From the NCBI RefSeq assembly GCF_026627445.1, contig NZ_JAPNLJ010000009.1:186001-250000 (forward strand): 64,000 nucleotides of DNA, read 5' to 3'. Both the position numbers and the translations under genes were made by a program. This DNA is from Streptomyces sp. H27-H1. Its GTDB lineage: Bacteria; Actinomycetota; Actinomycetes; Streptomycetales; Streptomycetaceae. The notes beneath the pieces were generated by a model. It had not been told where the DNA came from. It made no database searches and worked only from the letters and a program-made list of their open reading frames with translations. Position 1 is the stretch's first letter, and each line of letters starts with the position of its first letter. Positions 27,340-36,565 of the stretch are shown here, piece after piece.

Positions 27340-27363
27340 TTTCACTGATTCCGGTTTGTGAAA
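27340..27363. promoter_or_regulatory. Inverted repeat TTTCAC-N12-GTGAAA upstream of the M28 gene
   Basis: Perfect 6-bp dyad in a locally AT-richer stretch, 156 bp upstream of the peptidase start and 69 bp downstream of the regulator stop. It is a plausible operator for an unidentified repressor. The adjacent ArsR-type regulator is one candidate but there is no direct evidence. Confidence 0.35.
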
Positions 27364-27431
27364 TCCGTATATCGGAGCATCTGAGTCGTCGAGAACCGGC
27401 CAGTGCCCGCCCGCGGTTCCGGGTCTCCCCG

Positions 27432-28556
27432 TTACCGCAGGATGCCCTCGATGAAATCGGAGCCGATCCGCGCGATCGCCGCCAGGTCCAACTGATGCTG
27501 TACGTAGCGCCCTTGCCGGTGCGTCCGGATCAGTCCGGCCCGCTTCAGCACCGCGAGGTGGCGGGACACCTCCGGGGCGGTTATCCCGTGCGCGGACGCC
27601 AACTCGCCGGTCGTGTACGGGGCGCGCGCCAGATTGCGGCACAGCCTCATCCGCAGCGGATGCGCCAGGGCCTCCATGCGCCGCTGCAGCAGCTCCACGG
27701 ACCCGGGTGAGGAGGCCAGTTCGGGAGTGCCGAGCGGGTAGTGGACGACGGGGCGCCAGCCGGGGGCGTGCAGCACCAGCAGGTGGGGCCAGCCGAAGTT
27801 CGTGGGCACGAACAGCAGGCCGTCGCCTATTCGGGGATCGGTGGCCGTCGCGGAACCGTGGACCATCTTGTCCGCCGAGATGCTGGTCAGCCCCTCGTCG
27901 ACGCTCAGCGCCGAGGAGACCTCCTTCAGTACGGCCGGCAGCCCCTTGCGTCGCAGCAGCTCCGTCTTGTGCCGGGCGTCCGCGCTCTGGCCGGGCTCGA
28001 CCCGGCGCCAGGTCTCCGCGAAGAAGGCCTCGTCGCAGTCCTCCAGCAGTCGGCGCAGCCACACCCGGACACCGGCGGTGTCGTCGAGCACCCGTACGGC
28101 GAAGGCCAACTGCTGCGGACCGCGCGCGGAAGCCGTCCCCAGGGCCTTCGCCCGGGTGAGCGGATCCGAGAGCGGCGACGGGCCGCCGCCCTCGTTGTAG
28201 TGGGCCAGCCGGCAGTGCTCCAGGGCGGCCGCCACGAAGCGCTCGTCGTCCAGCCGGTCGAGTACGTCGAGCTCGGCGGCCAGGGTGCGGCCGGGCAGGC
28301 CGGAGCCGCCGGGAATCCCCGCGAAGGCCATGAAGAGGTCGGCGAAGGAGCTGCGCCACATGAAATCGCCCTCCAGCAGCCGGTCCGCCAGGCCTGGGTC
28401 GAGTCCGGCCGCGGTGGTGGAGGTCCAGGAGGCGAGCCCAGGGTGATGACCGGGCTGGGAGAGCGCGTGCAACGCCATGCGGAGCTCCGCCAGCGGGGAC
28501 GGCGCGAAGGCGATCCGCTCCGCGGGGAGCCCGGTGATGTCGATGGTGACGCTCAT
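27432..28556 (-). CDS. DUF5937/ArsR-type HTH transcriptional regulator
   Basis: 374-aa protein. The first ~275 residues form a DUF5937-type ligand or oligomerisation domain (starts MSVTIDITGLPAERIAFAPSPLAELRMALHAL). The C-terminal ~90 residues are a winged HTH of the ArsR type (RRMEALAHPLRMRLCRNLARAPYTTGELASAHGITAPEVSRHLAVLKRAGLIRTHRQGRYVQHQL). The start at 28556 is chosen for the conserved N-terminus. No metal-binding Cys motif is visible. It precedes the secreted peptidase gene on the same strand, with 247 bp between, so joint transcription is uncertain. Confidence 0.88.
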   Translation of the reverse strand: MSVTIDITGLPAERIAFAPSPLAELRMALHALSQPGHHPGLASWTSTTAAGLDPGLADRLLEGDFMWRSSFADLFMAFAGIPGGSGLPGRTLAAELDVLDRLDDERFVAAALEHCRLAHYNEGGGPSPLSDPLTRAKALGTASARGPQQLAFAVRVLDDTAGVRVWLRRLLEDCDEAFFAETWRRVEPGQSADARHKTELLRRKGLPAVLKEVSSALSVDEGLTSISADKMVHGSATATDPRIGDGLLFVPTNFGWPHLLVLHAPGWRPVVHYPLGTPELASSPGSVELLQRRMEALAHPLRMRLCRNLARAPYTTGELASAHGITAPEVSRHLAVLKRAGLIRTHRQGRYVQHQLDLAAIARIGSDFIEGILR

Positions 28557-28685
28557 CGGATCATTCTGCCGGTGCGCCTGCCGGACGGTGGACAGGGCGC
28601 GCACCCCGTCCACCCGCACGGCCCCCGGCGCGGGGCGGCCCGGGCGAACCCGGACCGACGGCCGCCGGGCCGCCCGGGCCTGGGG

Positions 28686-28733
28686 CTGCAACCAGGCCTG
28701 CAACCAGGCCTGCAGCCGGGCCTGCAGCCGGGC
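28686..28733. repeat. Four tandem 12-bp units beyond the PLP-lyase stop
   Basis: Two copies of CTGCAACCAGGC are followed by two of CTGCAGCCGGGC, with a further degenerate unit overlapping the 3' end of the lyase gene. It lies in a 189-bp spacer that otherwise shows nothing. The period is a multiple of three, as if it were once coding sequence. Confidence 0.75.
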
Positions 28734-28745
28734 TTCGTGGCCGGC

Positions 28746-30323
28746 CTACAGCCGGGCCACGAAGCCCCGTACCGCCTCCGCCACGTCGGCCTCCGTCCAG
28801 GACAGGCCCGGCTGCGTGACCTCGACCTCCGTCACGGACAGGCCCGGCGGGCCGTCGGGGGACCAGCGGCGGAAGAGGACCGTGCCCGTCTCCTCCGCCA
28901 GGCGGACGCCCGCCTCGGTGAGGCGGTCCGCGTCGTAGGGGAGCCACACCTGGAACTGGTGGGTGTGCGGGACCTCCGTGTGGACCCGGAACCAGGGGAC
29001 CTCGGGGGCCGCCGCGAACGCCGAGGACAGGGCGCAGGCCACCGTGCGGGCCTTGGCCACGTAGGACGGCAGCCGAGGCAGCTCCCGTTCCAGCCCGGCC
29101 AGGGCGGAGAGGGCGGCCGGGAACTGGCGGAAGATCTGGCCCCCGTACCGGTGCCGCCAGACCCTCGCCTCCGCCACGAGCGACGTGGATCCGGCGAGGG
29201 CGGCCCCGCTGAGGCCCCCGAGGGACTTGTAGAAGGAGACGTACACCGAGTCCGCCAACGCCACGATCTCCGGCAGCGACCGGCCGAAGTGGACCGTCGA
29301 CTCCCACAGCCGGGCCCCGTCGAAATGGACCACCGCGTCCCGCGCCCGGGCGGTGTCCACCACGGCCTGCAGCTCCGCCCAGCTCGGGAGCAGGAAACCC
29401 GCTTCCCGCAGTGGAAGCTCCAGCATCAGCGTCCCGAACGGCTCCGCCAGGTCGGCGAGCTCGGACGCGGTCGGCTGGCGCGGTTCGCCCGTCGGGTGGA
29501 CGGTCCGCAGCCCCGAGACGACGGACAGCGCGCCGCCCTCCCACACCTCCGGATGGCTCATCGGATGCAGGGCCACCACCGGGTTCCCGGTCCGTCCGGC
29601 CCAACAGCGCAGCGCGATCTGCTGGGCCATCGTCCCGGTCGGGAAGAACGCCGCGTCCTCGGTGCCGAGCAGCTCCGCGACCCGGCGCTCCAGCCGCTCC
29701 ACGACGCCGTCGCCGTAGATGTCGGCCGGCTCGTCCGGGTCCGGGGCCAGGCCGCCCAGCTCCGCCAGCAACTCGCCGACCGTCGCCTCGCGCAGGCTGT
29801 GCGACAGCTTGCGCGACGCGCTCCGCCCCGCCACCACGAGCCTGCGAGCCACGGAATCGGCCCCGGCCGCCTGGGGTTCGGGGCCGGTCTCAGCGCCCAG
29901 GCCGGCGCCGACGTTCGGGCCGGTCTCGACGTCCGGGTCGGCGTCAACGTCCGGGTCGGCGTCAACGTCCGGGTCGGCGTCAACGCCCGGGCCCGTCTCG
30001 ACGTCCGGGCCCGTCTCGACGTCCGGGCCCGTCTCGACGTCCGGGCCCGTCTCGACGTCCGGGCCCGTCTCGACGTCCGGGCCCGTCTCGACGTCCGGGC
30101 CCGTCTCGACGTCCGGTCCGGTCTCCGCGTTTGGGTGGGTCCGAGCCGCTGGGCCGGTCTCGATGCCGGGGCCGCCCTCCGTACCCGGTCCCGCTTCCGC
30201 ACCCGGACCGGTCTGCGCTGCCCTGGCCCCGGCCCCGTCCGCCCCCGCCTCCCCGTCGGCCTCCGCCGCCCCGTCCATCCGTCCGGCCGCCGGCCGGGCG
30301 TCCCGCTCCGTGTCCTGGTTCAT
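28746..30323 (-). CDS. Threonine aldolase / beta-eliminating lyase family protein with expanded N-terminal repeats
   Basis: 525-aa PLP enzyme of the beta-eliminating lyase family (PF01212). The catalytic domain (about residues 165-525) shows DIYGDGVVERLERRVAELLG, FFPTGTMAQQIALRCWAG, HFDGARLWES and the Schiff-base Lys in VYVSFYKSLGG. Threonine aldolases cleave threonine to glycine and acetaldehyde; close relatives use other beta-hydroxy amino acids. The first ~150 residues are not part of the fold. They contain TGPDVE repeats and DADPDV repeats encoded by an 18-bp tandem array. The native start may lie further in. Confidence 0.87.
   Translation of the reverse strand: MNQDTERDARPAAGRMDGAAEADGEAGADGAGARAAQTGPGAEAGPGTEGGPGIETGPAARTHPNAETGPDVETGPDVETGPDVETGPDVETGPDVETGPDVETGPDVETGPGVDADPDVDADPDVDADPDVETGPNVGAGLGAETGPEPQAAGADSVARRLVVAGRSASRKLSHSLREATVGELLAELGGLAPDPDEPADIYGDGVVERLERRVAELLGTEDAAFFPTGTMAQQIALRCWAGRTGNPVVALHPMSHPEVWEGGALSVVSGLRTVHPTGEPRQPTASELADLAEPFGTLMLELPLREAGFLLPSWAELQAVVDTARARDAVVHFDGARLWESTVHFGRSLPEIVALADSVYVSFYKSLGGLSGAALAGSTSLVAEARVWRHRYGGQIFRQFPAALSALAGLERELPRLPSYVAKARTVACALSSAFAAAPEVPWFRVHTEVPHTHQFQVWLPYDADRLTEAGVRLAEETGTVLFRRWSPDGPPGLSVTEVEVTQPGLSWTEADVAEAVRGFVARL
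29901..30116. repeat. 18-bp tandem array (12 units) inside the PLP-lyase gene
   Basis: Twelve consecutive 18-bp units, ending in seven identical copies of GCCCGTCTCGACGTCCGG (29991-30116). Degenerate units continue to about 30170. Each unit encodes six residues on the minus strand (TGPDVE or a variant such as DADPDV). Unit identity at the DNA level points to recent slippage expansion rather than selection on the protein alone. Confidence 0.95.
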
Positions 30324-30420
30324 CCACCGATCATCGCCGACCGGCCCGCAGGCCAGGGGCTAGCATGGCGACGTATCGTCCGGTACCCCCCCGCGGACTG
30401 GAACGGAAGGCCTTCCCCGC

Positions 30421-31374
30421 GTGAATACAGCCCCCCAGGCGGAGCGCCCCGCCCGGCTCACCGTCGGTGTCGTCGGAGCAGGCCGGGTCGGCCCCGCGCT
30501 GGCCCGCGCCCTGCAGCAGACCGGGCACCGCCCCGTCGCCGTGTCCGGAGTCTCCGACGCCTCGCGCCGTCGCGCGGCGCGGATGCTGCCCGATGTGCCC
30601 GTCGTCTCACCCGCCCAGGTCTTCGAGGCCGCCGACCTCGTCCTGCTGACCGTCCCCGACGACGCGCTGCCCTCCCTGGTGGAGGGCCTCGCCGAGACCG
30701 GCGCGATCCGTCCCGGACAGCTCCTCGTGCACACCTCCGGGCGGTACGGGGTCTCCGTGCTGGACCCCGCCCGCCGCGCGGGCGCCCTCCCGCTGGCCCT
30801 GCACCCCGCGATGACCTTCACCGGCACCGAGGTGGACGTGCAGCGCCTCGCGGGCTGCTCCTTCGGGGTGACCGCCCCCGACGAGCTGCGGCTCGCCGCC
30901 GAGGCCCTGGTCATCGAGATGGGCGGGGAGCCCGAGTGGATCGCCGAGGTGAACCGCCCGCTCTACCACGCGGCCCTGGCCCTCGGCGCGAACCACCTGG
31001 TCACCCTGGTCGCCCAGTCGATGGAACTGCTGGCCAAGGCGGGCGTCGAACACCCGAACCGGATGCTCGGACCGCTCCTCGGCGCGGCCCTCGACAACGC
31101 CCTGCGCTCCGGCGACGCCGCCCTGACCGGCCCGGTGGCCCGCGGTGACGCCGGTACCGTCGCCGTGCACGTCGCGGAGCTGCGCAAGCACGCCCCGGCC
31201 ACCGTCGCCGGGTACCTCGCGATGGCCCGTACGACCGCCGACCGGGCCCTCGCGCACGGTCTGCTCAAGCCCGAGCTGGCCGAAGACCTCCTCGGCGTAC
31301 TCGCCGACGGCGCCGACGGCCCGGGCGGCCCGGCCGGCACCGGCCCCGCGGGATCCGGGGGCGGTGACCAGTGA
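30421..31374 (+). CDS. DUF2520 Rossmann-fold oxidoreductase-like protein
   Basis: 317-aa protein. An N-terminal NAD(P)-binding fold ([22 protein letters not shown]) is followed by a C-terminal helical DUF2520 domain (about 135-290). The arrangement matches 6-phosphogluconate-dehydrogenase-like reductases. Its stop overlaps the panC start (GTGA), and it heads the panC-nadB-nadC-coaX run. Ketopantoate reductase is the one pantothenate step not otherwise visible beside panC, so a ketopantoate reductase-like role is an attractive but unproven inference. Start GTG 30421 has GGAAGG nine bases upstream. Confidence 0.88.
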   Translation: MNTAPQAERPARLTVGVVGAGRVGPALARALQQTGHRPVAVSGVSDASRRRAARMLPDVPVVSPAQVFEAADLVLLTVPDDALPSLVEGLAETGAIRPGQLLVHTSGRYGVSVLDPARRAGALPLALHPAMTFTGTEVDVQRLAGCSFGVTAPDELRLAAEALVIEMGGEPEWIAEVNRPLYHAALALGANHLVTLVAQSMELLAKAGVEHPNRMLGPLLGAALDNALRSGDAALTGPVARGDAGTVAVHVAELRKHAPATVAGYLAMARTTADRALAHGLLKPELAEDLLGVLADGADGPGGPAGTGPAGSGGGDQ

Positions 31375-32381
31375 TCCTCCTCGACACCGCCCGCGAGCTC
31401 CACGACCTCGCCCGCACCGGTTCCGGCGACGCCCCCGCCCGCCGCGCCGTCGTCATGACCATGGGCGCCCTCCACGAGGGCCACGCCACGCTGGTCCGCA
31501 CCGCACGCGCGCAGGTCGGCCCCGCCGGCCAGGTCGTGGTCACGGTCTTCGTCAACCCCCTCCAGTTCGGGGCGAACGAGGACCTCGACCGCTACCCCCG
31601 CACCCTCGACGCCGACCTGCTCATCGCCGAGGAGGCCGGCGCCGACGCCGTGTTCGCCCCCGCCGCCGACGAGGTGTACCCCGGCGGCGACCCCCAGGTG
31701 CGGATCACCGCCGGCCCGATGGGCGGCCGCCTCGAAGGCGCCACCCGCCCCGGCCACTTCGACGGCATGCTGACCGTCGTCGCCAAGCTGCTCCACCTCA
31801 CCCGTCCCGACCTGGCCTTCTTCGGCCAGAAGGACGCGCAGCAACTGGCTTTGATCCGGCGGATGGTGACCGACCTGAACTTCCCCGTGGAGGTGGTCGG
31901 CGTACCGACCGTCCGCGAGGGCGACGGGCTCGCGCTGTCCTCCCGCAACCGCTACCTCTCCGCAAAGGAGCGCGGCGTCGCCCTCGCCCTCTCCCGCGCC
32001 CTGTTCGCCGGCCGCGACCGGCTCGCCGCGCAGGCCGCGCTGCGCGCCCGCGCAGAGGCGCTGGCGCCCCCGGCCGGAGACGAGCGGGCCACCGGCCTGG
32101 CCCGGCTCGGCGAGATCCGCGCCTCCGCCGACGCGCATGCCGTCGCGGCGGCGGGCACCGGGCTGCCGGAGGCCGTACGGGCCGCCGCGCGGCACGTCCT
32201 GGAGGAGGCGGGCCGGCACGATCCGCCCCTCGTACTGGACTACCTGGCACTGGTGGACCCGCAGGACTTCACCGAGGCCGGCCACGGCTTCACCGGTCAG
32301 GCCGTGCTGGCCGTCGCCGCGAAGGTGGGCGCGACCCGGCTGATCGACAACATCCCATTGGAGTTCGGAGCACACGCGTGA
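31371..32381 (+). CDS. panC: Pantothenate synthetase
   Basis: Joins pantoate and beta-alanine, using ATP, to give pantothenate. The 336-aa product has the HIGH-like nucleotide motif in [39 protein letters not shown], and the KMSKS-like SSRNRYLS loop. GTG 31371 overlaps the upstream DUF2520 stop, and its own stop overlaps the nadB GTG. The five genes in this run are therefore translationally linked or nearly so. Confidence 0.97.
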   Translation: MILLDTARELHDLARTGSGDAPARRAVVMTMGALHEGHATLVRTARAQVGPAGQVVVTVFVNPLQFGANEDLDRYPRTLDADLLIAEEAGADAVFAPAADEVYPGGDPQVRITAGPMGGRLEGATRPGHFDGMLTVVAKLLHLTRPDLAFFGQKDAQQLALIRRMVTDLNFPVEVVGVPTVREGDGLALSSRNRYLSAKERGVALALSRALFAGRDRLAAQAALRARAEALAPPAGDERATGLARLGEIRASADAHAVAAAGTGLPEAVRAAARHVLEEAGRHDPPLVLDYLALVDPQDFTEAGHGFTGQAVLAVAAKVGATRLIDNIPLEFGAHA

Positions 32382-34168
32382 GCACCCCAGGCAGAGTCCC
32401 CGCAACAGCGGGCACCAGCACCGGCATACGGCTCCACGCCCCGGCACCCGGCTGGTCCGTCGACGCCGATGTCGTGGTCGTCGGATCCGGAGTCGCCGGA
32501 CTGACCGCCGCACTGCGCTGCGCGGCCGAGGGCCGCCGTACCGTCGTGGTCACCAAGGCCCGGCTCGACGACGGCTCCACCCGCTGGGCCCAGGGCGGCA
32601 TCGCCGCCGCACTCGGCGACGGGGACAGCCCCGAGCAGCACCTCGAAGACACCCTCGTCGCGGGCGCCGGCCTGTGCGACGAGACCGCCGTCCGGCTCCT
32701 GGTCACCGAGGGCCCCGACGCCGTACGCCGCCTCATCGCGACCGGCGCCGTCTTCGACACCTCCGCCGAGACCGGCGAGATCGAGCTGACCCGTGAGGGC
32801 GGCCACCACCGCCGCCGCATCGCGCACGCCGGCGGGGACGCCACCGGCGCCGAGATCTCCCGGGCACTCGTCGAGGCCGTCCAGGCGGCCGGCATCGAGA
32901 CCGTCGAGAACGCCCTGGTCCTGGACCTGCTCCTGGACGCGCGCGGCCGTACCGCCGGCGTCACCCTGCACGTCATGGGCGAGGGCCAGCACGACGGGGT
33001 CGGCGCCGTCCACGCGCCCGCCGTGATCCTCGCGACCGGCGGCATGGGCCAGGTCTTCTCCGCGACCACCAACCCGTCCGTCTCCACCGGCGACGGGGTG
33101 GCCCTCGCGCTGCGCGCCGGAGCCGAGGTCTCCGACCTCGAGTTCGTCCAGTTCCACCCCACCGTGCTCTTCCTCGGCGCCGACGCCGAGGGCCAGCAGC
33201 CCCTGGTGTCGGAGGCCGTCCGCGGCGAGGGCGCGTACCTCGTCGACGCCGACGGGGTCCGCTTCATGCTCGGACAGCACGAGCTCGCCGAGCTGGCCCC
33301 CCGCGACATCGTCGCCAAGGGCATCATGCGGCGCATGCAGGAGCAGGGCACCCAGCACATGTACCTGGACGCCCGGCACTTCGGCGCCGAGATGTGGGAG
33401 CAGCGCTTCCCGAACATCCTCGTGGCCTGCCGCTCGCACGGCATCGACCCGGTCACCGAGCCCATCCCGGTCGCCCCGGCCGCGCACTACGCCTCCGGCG
33501 GCGTACGGACCGACCTGCACGGCCGCACCACCGTCCCCGGCCTGTACGCCTGCGGGGAGGTCGCCTGCACCGGCGTGCACGGCGCGAACCGCCTCGCCTC
33601 CAACTCCCTGCTGGAGGGCCTGGTCTTCGCCGAGCGCATCGCCGACGACATCATCGGGAACCCGCCCACGGGCACCGGCCCGGGCATCCCGGTCCCGGCC
33701 ACCGGCCCCCTCCAGCCCGCCGAGGCGCGCTACGAGATCCAGCGGATCATGACCGACGGCGCGGGCGTGCTCCGCTCCGCCGAGTCGCTGCGCCGGGCCG
33801 CCGACGCGCTCGAAGCCCTGTACGCGACGGCGCTGACGGAGCTGGAGACCCGCGGCAAGACGGCCGTCCCCGGCACCGAGACCTGGGAGGCCACCAACCT
33901 GCTGTGCGTGGCCCGGGTGCTGGTCGCCGCCGCCCAGCGGCGCGCGGAGACCCGCGGCTGCCACTGGCGCGAGGACCACCCGGACCGGGACGACACCGAC
34001 TGGCGGCGCCACCTCGTCGTACGCCTCTCGGAGACCGAGCGGCGGGCCCTGGTCCTCGTCCCCACGGATTCGGCGGACTTCCCGTCCGTACGGATCCCCT
34101 TGAGCAGCGACAGCACCGACAGCAGCGACACCGACAGCACCCGCAGCACCGACAGCCTGGAGCGGTAA
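32378..34168 (+). CDS. nadB: L-aspartate oxidase
   Basis: FAD enzyme that oxidises L-aspartate to iminoaspartate, the first step of de novo NAD synthesis. The 596-aa protein has the dinucleotide motif [52 protein letters not shown], and the C-terminal FAD site [19 protein letters not shown]. The tail has Ser/Asp/Thr repeats (about residues 570-596) that look like low-complexity extension. GTG 32378 is fixed by the GTGA overlap with panC. No nadA follows; nadC comes next, so quinolinate synthase must lie elsewhere. Confidence 0.97.
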   Translation: MSTPGRVPATAGTSTGIRLHAPAPGWSVDADVVVVGSGVAGLTAALRCAAEGRRTVVVTKARLDDGSTRWAQGGIAAALGDGDSPEQHLEDTLVAGAGLCDETAVRLLVTEGPDAVRRLIATGAVFDTSAETGEIELTREGGHHRRRIAHAGGDATGAEISRALVEAVQAAGIETVENALVLDLLLDARGRTAGVTLHVMGEGQHDGVGAVHAPAVILATGGMGQVFSATTNPSVSTGDGVALALRAGAEVSDLEFVQFHPTVLFLGADAEGQQPLVSEAVRGEGAYLVDADGVRFMLGQHELAELAPRDIVAKGIMRRMQEQGTQHMYLDARHFGAEMWEQRFPNILVACRSHGIDPVTEPIPVAPAAHYASGGVRTDLHGRTTVPGLYACGEVACTGVHGANRLASNSLLEGLVFAERIADDIIGNPPTGTGPGIPVPATGPLQPAEARYEIQRIMTDGAGVLRSAESLRRAADALEALYATALTELETRGKTAVPGTETWEATNLLCVARVLVAAAQRRAETRGCHWREDHPDRDDTDWRRHLVVRLSETERRALVLVPTDSADFPSVRIPLSSDSTDSSDTDSTRSTDSLER

Positions 34169-34170
34169 CC

Positions 34171-35181
34171 GTGAGCACGCACGAGCAGGACCCCCACCAG
34201 CACGACCAGCACGAGCACGAGGAGCTCCCCCTCCTCGACCAGAGCGAAGGCGGCGGCTGCGGAGACGGCTGCGCCTGTGGCGAGGGCGAGGAGACCGGCC
34301 TGGACCCGGCGCTCGCCCAGCTGCTCGAGGACGCGGGTCTGGACCCCATCGAGGTCGAGGACATCGCGCACATGGCGATCTCCGAGGACCTCGACGGCGG
34401 GGTCGACGTCACCACCGTCGCCACCGTCCCCGAGGACGCCGTCGCCACGGCCGACTTCACCGCGCGCGAGGCGGGCACGGTCGCCGGCCTGCGCGTCGCC
34501 GAGGCCGTCCTGTCCGTCGTCTGCACCGACACGTTCGAGGTCGAGCGGCACGTCGAGGACGGCGACAAGGTCGAGGCCGGCCAGGTGCTGCTGTCCGTAC
34601 GGGCCCGCACCCGGGACCTGCTCACCGGTGAGCGCAGCGCGCTGAACCTGCTCTGCCTGATGTCGGGCATCGCCACGGCCACCCGCGCCTGGGCCGACGA
34701 GCTCGAGGGCACCAAGGCCAAGGTCCGCGACACCCGCAAGACCACCCCCGGCCTGCGCTGTCTGGAGAAGTACGCGGTCCGCTGCGGCGGCGGCGTCAAC
34801 CACCGGATGTCGCTCTCCGACGCCGCGCTGGTCAAGGACAACCACGTGATCGCGGCGGGCGGGGTCCGCGAGGCCTTCAAGGCCGTGCGCGAGCAGTTCC
34901 CCGACCTCCCCATCGAGGTGGAGGTGGACACCCTCCAGCAGGTTCGCGAGGCCCTGGACGCGGGCGCGGACCTGATCCTGCTGGACAACTTCACGCCCAT
35001 CGAGACCGCGGAGGCGGTCGCGCTGGTCCGCGGTCGCGCCGCTCTGGAGTCCTCGGGCCGCCTCACCATGCACAACGCCCGCGCCTACGCGGAGACGGGC
35101 GTCGACTACCTCGCCGTCGGCGGCCTCACCCACTCCTCCCCGATCCTGGACATCGGCCTCGATCTGCGCGAGGCGGTGTAA
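34171..35181 (+). CDS. nadC: Nicotinate-nucleotide pyrophosphorylase, with His/Cys-rich N-terminal extension
   Basis: Converts quinolinate and PRPP to nicotinate mononucleotide. The core domain, from about residue 48, shows EDLDGGVDVTT, ERSALNLLCLMSGIAT, RDTRKTTPGLRCLEKYAV, VKDNHV, EVEVDTLQQ and LLDNF. The first ~45 residues are unusual: a His/Gln/Glu-rich stretch followed by GGGCGDGCACGEGEE with three Cys, which could bind metal. GTG 34171 lies 2 nt after the nadB stop. An internal start after this tail is possible, but no alternative start has a better ribosome-binding site visible. Confidence 0.95.
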   Translation: MSTHEQDPHQHDQHEHEELPLLDQSEGGGCGDGCACGEGEETGLDPALAQLLEDAGLDPIEVEDIAHMAISEDLDGGVDVTTVATVPEDAVATADFTAREAGTVAGLRVAEAVLSVVCTDTFEVERHVEDGDKVEAGQVLLSVRARTRDLLTGERSALNLLCLMSGIATATRAWADELEGTKAKVRDTRKTTPGLRCLEKYAVRCGGGVNHRMSLSDAALVKDNHVIAAGGVREAFKAVREQFPDLPIEVEVDTLQQVREALDAGADLILLDNFTPIETAEAVALVRGRAALESSGRLTMHNARAYAETGVDYLAVGGLTHSSPILDIGLDLREAV

Positions 35182-35184
35182 CCG

Positions 35185-35994
35185 GTGCTCCTCACCATCG
35201 ACGTGGGCAACTCCCATACGGTCCTTGGCCTGTTCGACGGTGACGAGATCGTCGAGCACTGGCGCGTCTCGACCGACCCGCGCCGCACCGCCGACGAGAT
35301 GGCCGTGCTGATGCAGGGCCTGATGGGCATGCACCCGATGCTCGGCAACGAGCTGGGCGACGGCATCCACGGCATCTCGATCTGCTCGACGGTGCCGGCG
35401 GTCCTGCACGAGCTGCGCGAGGTGACCCGGCGGTACTACGGGGACGTTCCGGCGGTGATCGTGGAGCCCGGCACCAAGACGGGCGTACCGATCCTGATGG
35501 ACAACCCGAAGGAGGTCGGCGCGGACCGCATCGTCAACGCGGTCGCGGCCGTCGAGCTCTACGGCGGCCCCGCGATCGTCGTCGACTTCGGTACGGCGAC
35601 CACCTTCGACGCGGTCTCCGCCAAGGGCGAGTACGTCGGCGGGGTGATCTCCCCGGGCATCGAGATCTCCATGGAGGCCCTCGGCGTACGGGGCGCCCAG
35701 CTCCGCAAGATCGAGCTGGCCCGCCCGCGCAACGTCATCGGCAAGTCCACGGTCGAGGCGATGCAGTCGGGCGTGGTCTACGGATTCGCGGGCCAGGTCG
35801 ACGGGATCGTGGGCCGCATGGCCAAGGAGCTGGCCGGCCCGAACGGCGCCCCGGACGACGTCCGCGTCATCGCCACGGGCGGTCTGGCACCGATCGTCCT
35901 CGGGGAGGCCGAGGTCATCGACGACCACGAGCCCTGGCTCACCCTGATCGGCCTGCGGCTGGTCTACGAGCGCAACGCGCCCTCCTTCGGCTGA
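35185..35994 (+). CDS. coaX: Type III pantothenate kinase
   Basis: ATP-dependent phosphorylation of pantothenate, first step of CoA synthesis, by the ASKHA-fold CoaX enzyme. The 269-aa protein shows the phosphate-1 motif LTIDVGNSHTVLGLF, the GADRIVNAVAAVELYGGP block, the phosphate-2 motif VVDFGTATTFDAV, and the adenosine motif VIATGGLAPIV. The GTG start is 3 nt after the nadC stop. With panC three genes upstream, the operon provides both pantothenate formation and activation, with NAD synthesis between them. Confidence 0.97.
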   Translation: MLLTIDVGNSHTVLGLFDGDEIVEHWRVSTDPRRTADEMAVLMQGLMGMHPMLGNELGDGIHGISICSTVPAVLHELREVTRRYYGDVPAVIVEPGTKTGVPILMDNPKEVGADRIVNAVAAVELYGGPAIVVDFGTATTFDAVSAKGEYVGGVISPGIEISMEALGVRGAQLRKIELARPRNVIGKSTVEAMQSGVVYGFAGQVDGIVGRMAKELAGPNGAPDDVRVIATGGLAPIVLGEAEVIDDHEPWLTLIGLRLVYERNAPSFG

Positions 35995-36039
35995 CCGGGC
36001 CGGGCGCCGCCGGGCGCCCGCCCGCCGAGCGCGCCGGCG

Positions 36040-36070
36040 GCCCCCGTCCTCCCCTCCGGAGGCCGGGGGC
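36040..36070 (+). terminator. Hairpin after coaX
   Basis: A stem of GCCCCCG / CGGGGGC encloses CCTCCCCTCCGGAGG-type sequence, 46 nt past the coaX stop and followed by GCTTTCC. It probably ends the cofactor operon. Confidence 0.6.
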
Positions 36071-36246
36071 GCTTTCCGTACCCCCGGCCACGCCCGGGCG
36101 GCCGTCTTTAGCGCGTCCTGCCACCCGCTGTGGGAATTTCCCCGGAAATGGCCGGAGCGCGGCCACGGCGGGGATACCGTCGCCCCACGAGATGTACCGA
36201 GAGCCCGTCCACGGCGCCGCAAGCGCCTGTGACCGGAGGAGACGAC

Positions 36247-36432
36247 ATGACCGCTCGGCCCGCCTGGCAGAAGTCCTCGTTCTGTAGCGAGGGGGACAAC
36301 TGCGTCTACGTCAGCGCCGCCCCCGGCACCCTGGTCCGCGTCGCCGACCGCGCCGACCCGGCCCACCTCGTCCTCGCCACCACCCAGGCCGCCTGGGCCG
36401 ATTTCCTGCACGTGGTCAAGCAGTCGGACTGA
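36247..36432 (+). CDS. DUF397 protein
   Basis: 61-aa DUF397 family member: WQKSSFCSEGDNCVYV, then VRVADRADPAHLVLATTQAAWADFLHVVK. These small Streptomyces proteins are usually encoded next to an XRE-type HTH regulator and are thought to work with it, in part as toxin/antitoxin-like or developmental regulator pairs. None is adjacent here, so this is an orphan copy. ATG 36247 is preceded by GGAGGAGAC. Confidence 0.9.
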   Translation: MTARPAWQKSSFCSEGDNCVYVSAAPGTLVRVADRADPAHLVLATTQAAWADFLHVVKQSD

Positions 36433-36565
36433 GGACGTTCCCCGGTCCCGTCCCGGGTCCGTCCCTGTCCTGCCCCGGAAATTTCCAGGGACTTTCCCGC
36501 GGTGACACGCGCCGTGAACGTGTTGGCTCAAGGGATTTTGTCCGATTAGCGCGTATCTTCGGCCC

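Noticed and set aside
29901..30116. CRISPR-like array
   Set aside because: Units are 18 bp, contiguous and lack spacers; they are an in-frame coding tandem repeat.
36130..36246. Longer form of the DUF397 protein from ATG 36130
   Set aside because: The conserved domain and a strong GGAGGA site place the start at 36247; the extra 39 residues are Arg/Pro-rich and not family-like.
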